This document shows positions 60,333-64,000 of a stretch of DNA of 64,000 nucleotides, piece by piece; within the stretch, counting starts at the first letter, position 1; every line of letters begins with the position of its first letter. The position numbers and the translations under genes are program-made. The notes beneath the pieces are model-generated. The model ran no database searches. It saw only the letters and a program-made list of their open reading frames with translations, and was not told the origin of the DNA. The stretch is from Opitutus sp. GAS368. GTDB taxonomy: Bacteria; Verrucomicrobiota; Verrucomicrobiia; Opitutales; UBA953. The stretch is from positions 28,413-92,412 of the forward strand of contig CAMBGQ010000002.1 of the NCBI GenBank assembly GCA_945866215.1. The letters are read 5' to 3'.

Positions 60333-63059
60333 ATGCCCCGCTCCGTCCTCTTCCTGTTTGCCGCGGCCTCCCTGGTCGCTGCGCCTAAGTCCGCCCCGGC
60401 CGACAAGGCTCCGCCGGAACCCTACAAGCCTTCCGAGGGCGGCTCGCTCCCGGCGTCCCTCTTTCAGTTGCCCGAAGGCCTCGAAGCCACGCTTTGGGCT
60501 CGTTCGCCGATGCTGGCCAATCCGACGAATATCGACTTCGACGCTCAGGGCCGTCTCTGGGTCAATGAAGGCGTCAACTACCGTACTTACAACAAGGGCG
60601 GTATGCGTCGCCCCGAGGGCGACCGCGTCATCGTGCTCAGCGACACCAAGGGTCAAGGCTTCGCCGACTCCGTCCATACCTTCGTTCAGAACCCCGAGTG
60701 GACCTCCCCCCTCGGCATCGCCGTCATCGACAACGTCGTCTATGTCTCCCACGCCCCGACCATCACAAAGTACACCGACGTGAATCGCGACGGCAAGTTC
60801 GACGCCGCCGTCGACAAGCAGGAGACTTTCCTTACCGGCTTCGGCGGTCAGGACCATGACCACTCGCTCCACGCGGTTGTCGCAGGCCCCGACGGCAAGC
60901 TCTACATCAACTCCGGCAACTGTGGTGCGGTTGTCACCGACAAGTCGGGCAAGACATTCCGCGTCACCAGCGGCTACGTTGACGAACGTGGCGGCAAGTG
61001 GCCCTTCGACGCCAAGGCCAACATCGGCACCAAGAGCGACGATGGCTTTGTTTGGTCTTCTGGTTTTTCGGGCCGCCTGAACGCCGACGGCACCGGCCTC
61101 GAAATCATCGGCAACGGCTACCGCAATAGCTACGAGAGCGTGCCTTCCTCCCTCGGCGACCTCTTCCAGGGCGACAACGATGACCAGCAGAGCTGCCGCA
61201 CCTCTTTCGTGCTCGAATATGGCACGTCTGGATACACTACTCCAGCCGGCGCCGGCTATCGTTCGGTCATGCGCCTCGGCCAGTCGATGCCTCGGGCTCA
61301 CTGGCGTCAGGACGACCCCGATACGATGGATGTCGGTGACGTCTACGGCGGCGGTTCCCCTACGGGCGTCGCGGTCTATGAGAATGGCGCCCTTGGCACC
61401 GCCTGGGAGGGCACGCTCCTGAACTGCGAACCGTCCCGCAACACGGTCCTGGCTTATAAACTCGCCGCGCAGAAGGGGTCCTACGCCCTCAATGAATCCA
61501 CGCGTCGGAATCTGATTACTTCCAATCCTGCCGGGGAATTCGCAGGTACTGACTTCAAGCGGATCTCTATCGAGGAAGCCGCCAAGCCGAACGAGCGCAT
61601 CCTCTTCCGCCCGTCTGATGTCGCTGTCGGTCCGGACGGTGCCCTCTATGTCGCCGACTGGTATGATCCCCGCGTCGGCGGTCACCAGACCCTCGATGAT
61701 ACCTGCACGGGTGCGATCTATCGCATCGCTCCGAAAGGCTTCAAGTCCGTCATCCCGAAGATCGATGTCTCCACGCCCGAAGGCGCCGCCGCCGTGCTGC
61801 GTAATCCGGCCGTCAACGTCCGTCACCTCGGCTTCAACGCGCTGAAGGGTTTCGGCGCCAAGTCCCTCCCGGTCGTCTCCGAGATTCTCCGCGAAGCGAA
61901 TCCGTATGTCGCCGCCCGCGGCGTCTGGCTCCTGCCTCACCTCGGTGAAGAAGGCGTCACGCGCACCAAGGCCCTGCTTAAGGATCCGAATCCGTCGCTC
62001 CGCCGCCTGGCCTTCCAGTCGCTGCGTCGCGCCGGCCATGACACGATCGGCATCGCCGCTGAACTCGCCAAGGATGCCGACATCGCCGTCCGCCGCGACG
62101 TCGCCACCTCGCTGCACGCCGCGCCGGCCGATAAGGCCGTCCCGATTCTCATCGACCTGGCGCGTCGTCTCGACGTCGCCGACAAGAACTCCATCGCCGC
62201 TTTCGGTGTCGGTTCCACCAACAAGCAGGACGCTGTCTGGTCCGCCGTGAAGTCCGAACTCGCCAAGGATGGCGCCGAAGCCTGGTCCCCTGAAGTCGAG
62301 CGCATCGCCTGGTTGCTCCACCCCGCCTCCGCCGTGCAGGACTTCCTCACGCGCGCCGCTTCCGCGAAGGTCTCGCAGGCCTCCCGCACGCTCGCGGTCG
62401 AGTCTCTCTCCTTCGTCGAGACCCAGGAAGCGGCCCTCGCGATGATCAAGTTGAGCGTCGCTGGTTCGCCTTCCGCCTCCGAAGCCAAGGGCTGGGCGTT
62501 GATGCGTATGACCGGTTCTTGGGCCGCCTTCGATATCCGCAAGGAGCTGAAGAATGCCGGCGTCTACGATGCCGACAAAGTGGTCGTCACCCCCATCGAA
62601 GTGCCGCTGGCACCTGCTCCGACCTATACGGAGCAAGACGTACTTTCTAAGACCGGTGATGCCGTCAAGGGCGCCGCCCTGGCCCAGAGCTGCGTCATGT
62701 GCCACCAGCTTAACGGCAACGGACCGGCCTATGGTCCGGAGCTCAAGGGTTGGGCTTCCCGCCAAAGCCGCGAAGCTCTGGTCCGCTCCATCGTCAATCC
62801 TTCGGCCGACATCGCCCTGGGCTACGAAGGGACCACGGTTAAGCTCAAGGGCTCCGGGTCCATCGATGGGAGACTTCTGTCCAACGGCGACCCGCTGGTG
62901 ATCACCTCCACTGGGGGGCTTACCCAGCTCGTCCCGAAGGCCCAGGTGACCGGCCGTCAGGTTAAGATGGATCGCTCCCTCATGCTTTCGAGCCAGCAGC
63001 TCGGTCTTGGCGCTCAGGATGTAGCCGATATCGCCGCTTATCTGGCCTCTTATAAGTAA
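60333..63059 (+). CDS. Pirellula/Verrucomicrobium-type dehydrogenase with HEAT-like and haem-binding domain
   Basis: A 908-residue exported protein. After a signal peptide (RSVLFLFAAASLVAAP), a beta-propeller dehydrogenase domain runs to about residue 470 (LPEGLEATLWARSPMLANPTNIDFDAQGRLWV; GPDGALYVADWYDPRVGG). A HEAT-like helical region with repeated ARGVWLLPHLG, RRLAFQSLRRAGHD and VRRDVATSLHAAP follows to about 740. The C-terminal 130 residues are the family haem domain with CVMCHQLNGNGPAYGPEL, the CxxCH site and the conserved GxGxxYGPxL. Members are thought to oxidise sugars or organic acids and pass electrons to a cytochrome chain. It lies 77 bases after the isomerase gene and is followed by a strong terminator. 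Confidence 0.92.
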   Translation: MPRSVLFLFAAASLVAAPKSAPADKAPPEPYKPSEGGSLPASLFQLPEGLEATLWARSPMLANPTNIDFDAQGRLWVNEGVNYRTYNKGGMRRPEGDRVIVLSDTKGQGFADSVHTFVQNPEWTSPLGIAVIDNVVYVSHAPTITKYTDVNRDGKFDAAVDKQETFLTGFGGQDHDHSLHAVVAGPDGKLYINSGNCGAVVTDKSGKTFRVTSGYVDERGGKWPFDAKANIGTKSDDGFVWSSGFSGRLNADGTGLEIIGNGYRNSYESVPSSLGDLFQGDNDDQQSCRTSFVLEYGTSGYTTPAGAGYRSVMRLGQSMPRAHWRQDDPDTMDVGDVYGGGSPTGVAVYENGALGTAWEGTLLNCEPSRNTVLAYKLAAQKGSYALNESTRRNLITSNPAGEFAGTDFKRISIEEAAKPNERILFRPSDVAVGPDGALYVADWYDPRVGGHQTLDDTCTGAIYRIAPKGFKSVIPKIDVSTPEGAAAVLRNPAVNVRHLGFNALKGFGAKSLPVVSEILREANPYVAARGVWLLPHLGEEGVTRTKALLKDPNPSLRRLAFQSLRRAGHDTIGIAAELAKDADIAVRRDVATSLHAAPADKAVPILIDLARRLDVADKNSIAAFGVGSTNKQDAVWSAVKSELAKDGAEAWSPEVERIAWLLHPASAVQDFLTRAASAKVSQASRTLAVESLSFVETQEAALAMIKLSVAGSPSASEAKGWALMRMTGSWAAFDIRKELKNAGVYDADKVVVTPIEVPLAPAPTYTEQDVLSKTGDAVKGAALAQSCVMCHQLNGNGPAYGPELKGWASRQSREALVRSIVNPSADIALGYEGTTVKLKGSGSIDGRLLSNGDPLVITSTGGLTQLVPKAQVTGRQVKMDRSLMLSSQQLGLGAQDVADIAAYLASYK

Positions 63060-63083
63060 GCCCAAGGCCAGAAGCGCTGTTTC

Positions 63084-63117
63084 AAGGGGGTTTTCCACCA
63101 GGAAGACCCCCTTTTCA
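63084..63117 (+). terminator. Rho-independent terminator after the haem protein
   Basis: AAGGGGGTTTTCC pairs with GGAAGACCCCCTT (one G-T pair) around an ACCA loop, followed by TTC. It lies 24 bases after the stop codon. Confidence 0.88.
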
Positions 63118-63120
63118 TTT

Positions 63121-63234
63121 ACCGCTTGCCTCTGGGGCCAGCTTTATCAGGTTCGACCCTCCTTTCCCTAGGCAAGGCACGGCCGCTTAACGCGGGCCCG
63201 CGACTTACTAGGCACCAAAAGACCTTATACCAAC
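63121..63234 (+). promoter_or_regulatory. Leader region of rplY with a 7-bp closing stem
   Basis: CTTGCCT (63125-63131) pairs with AGGCAAG (63170-63176), enclosing about 38 bases with GGTTCGACC. A 12-base palindrome CGCGGGCCCGCG lies at 63191-63202. Ribosomal protein genes often carry autoregulatory leaders, and L25 leaders are known in Gammaproteobacteria, so this is a candidate binding site for L25. No 5S rRNA loop-E mimic is evident. Confidence 0.35.
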
Positions 63235-63927
63235 ATGAAGCAGCTCACCCTTAAAGTCTCCAGCCGCGCGCTCCATGGCCGCGGTCCCGCCCGCCGCCTC
63301 CGCGTCGAGGGCTCCATCCCAGCCATCATCTACGGCAAGTCTGGCAACCAGAGCGTCGCCGTCGCCCAAGAAGCCTTCCGCGATCTGATGCGCGCCAAGG
63401 GCAACGCCGCCTCCCTCATTGACCTCGAAATCGACGGCAAGAAGATGCTCTCCCTCATCAAGGAGTTCCAGCGCCACCCGATCACCCAGAAGTTCCTCCA
63501 TATCGACATCATGGAGATCGACCCGAATTCCCCGATGACCGCTGCCATCCCGGTACGCGCCATCGGTGAAGCCCATGGCGTCAAGACCGACGGCGGCACG
63601 CTCGCTATCGTTTCTCAGACCATCAACGTGCGCTGTCTCCCGAAGGACCTCCCTGAGTTCATCGAAATCGACGTCACGGAGCTCAAGGTCAACGAGTCCA
63701 TCCACGTCGGCGAAGTCAAGGCCCCCAAGGGCATCACTTTCCCGGGCGACCCCAAGCGCGTCGTCGTCGTCTGCTCCGAGATGGCCGCAGAAGAAGCCGC
63801 GCCCGAGCCGGCCGTCGCCGTCGCTGCCGCCGTTCCTGGCGCCGAAGGTGCCGCCGCTCCTGCGGCTGGTGCTGCTCCCGCCGCTGGTGCCGCTCCGGCG
63901 GCCGCCGCTCCGGCTGCCAAGAAGTAA
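63235..63927 (+). CDS. rplY: 50S ribosomal protein L25 (Ctc/general stress family)
   Basis: L25 binds 5S rRNA in the large subunit. The 230-residue protein is the long Ctc form: an N-terminal L25 domain (LKVSSRALHGRGPARRLRVEGSIPAIIYGK, IKEFQRHPITQKFLHIDI) of about 95 residues, then a beta-barrel TL5 domain (VRCLPKDLPEFIEIDVTEL, VGEVKAPKGITFPGDPKRVV) and an Ala/Pro-rich tail of about 40 residues ending PAAKK. The tail length is unusual but low-complexity Ala/Pro tails occur in this family. It is followed by the beginning of a likely pth gene 42 bases downstream, the common neighbour of rplY. Confidence 0.95.
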   Translation: MKQLTLKVSSRALHGRGPARRLRVEGSIPAIIYGKSGNQSVAVAQEAFRDLMRAKGNAASLIDLEIDGKKMLSLIKEFQRHPITQKFLHIDIMEIDPNSPMTAAIPVRAIGEAHGVKTDGGTLAIVSQTINVRCLPKDLPEFIEIDVTELKVNESIHVGEVKAPKGITFPGDPKRVVVVCSEMAAEEAAPEPAVAVAAAVPGAEGAAAPAAGAAPAAGAAPAAAAPAAKK

Positions 63928-63969
63928 TTTCCGCGCCGGGCGTCCCCGGTACCTGTTCTTTGAAGTCAA

Positions 63970-64000
63970 ATGTCATTCTCGGTCATCGCCGCCCTCGGCA
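63970..64000 (+). CDS. pth: Start of probable peptidyl-tRNA hydrolase, cut by the window edge
   Basis: The last 31 bases encode MSFSVIAALG, 42 bases after rplY. Pth proteins begin with a strand ending in GLGNPG, and rplY-pth is one of the most conserved gene pairs in bacteria, so the call rests mainly on synteny. Ten residues cannot prove the family. Confidence 0.5.
   Translation, partial: MSFSVIAALG

Noticed and set aside
60129-63098. A 989-residue minus-strand ORF across the haem protein gene
   Set aside because: It is the antisense shadow of a well-supported exported dehydrogenase. Its protein is low in conserved motifs and the length reflects high GC only.
63121-63180. A TPP-riboswitch-like GAACCTGAT on the minus strand before rplY
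   Set aside because: The CTGAGA and TAATGCC..GCG parts are missing or in the wrong order, and the strand is opposite to rplY.

Overview
The window is high-GC, gene-dense bacterial chromosome and looks verrucomicrobial, probably Opitutae. The evidence is protein content: a DUF1553/PSD1 protein beside a Tat-exported DUF1501 protein, a ThuA-like exported protein, a Pirellula/Verrucomicrobium-type dehydrogenase with HEAT-like region and CxxCH haem site, a DapL-type aminotransferase and many exported sugar-active proteins. Shine-Dalgarno sequences are sparse. I saw no rRNA, CRISPR array, insertion sequence or prophage. The taxonomic placement is an inference from gene families, not a search result.

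Layout. 1-4.2 kb: exported proteins (DUF1553 3' part, DUF1501, a 20-residue-repeat protein, ThuA-like). 4.2-7.9 kb: a coiled-coil protein with a C-terminal NYN/YacP-like nuclease domain, a DMT exporter and panC. 8.0-14.3 kb: a xylose operon (xylA, xylB, an isomerase/epimerase and two Gfo/Idh/MocA oxidoreductases). 14.3-22.6 kb: tspO, a DapL-like aminotransferase, tRNA-Phe, cimA preceded by an Ile/Val-rich leader peptide and alternative hairpins, an esterase, a LabA-type NYN-LOTUS protein, an exported orphan and tRNA-Arg. 22.7-29.4 kb: TerC/Alx, an MsbA-like ABC exporter, a GT9 glycosyltransferase, a CrtI-like FAD enzyme and an MFS carrier. 29.4-36 kb: a membrane-anchored formylglycine-generating enzyme, pyrE, yidC, yebC, a Nudix hydrolase, tRNA-Val and eno.

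36-43 kb carries two tandem paralogous membrane proteins and a five-gene minus-strand sialic acid operon (two NanM-like kelch proteins, MFS transporter, nanA-type lyase, sialidase). 43-52.5 kb holds tRNA-Asn, a 39-residue basic protein coupled to a small exported protein, an OGG1-type glycosylase, an AsmA-like/FecCD/ATPase operon, and a von Willebrand A protein downstream of a MerR-like regulator whose 3' end is strikingly AT-rich. 52.5-57.9 kb has two ammonium transporter genes, each with a near-perfect sigma-54 promoter exactly 15 nt before its ATG, then a beta-barrel candidate, a lone 76-residue integrase-arm-like protein, a DUF4236 protein, tRNA-Leu and HU. 57.9-64 kb has a PQQ-type sugar dehydrogenase, a Tat-exported TIM-barrel isomerase, the large cytochrome/dehydrogenase, ribosomal protein L25 and the first codons of a probable pth.

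Taken together the region suggests a heterotroph living on sugars and glycans: xylose catabolism, sialic acid release and uptake, periplasmic sugar oxidation and sulfatase activation. It appears nitrogen-regulated through RpoN and controls branched-chain amino acid synthesis by a translated leader. The most notable observations are the twin sigma-54 amt promoters that predict almost leaderless mRNAs, the cimA leader, and the coiled-coil-NYN protein.
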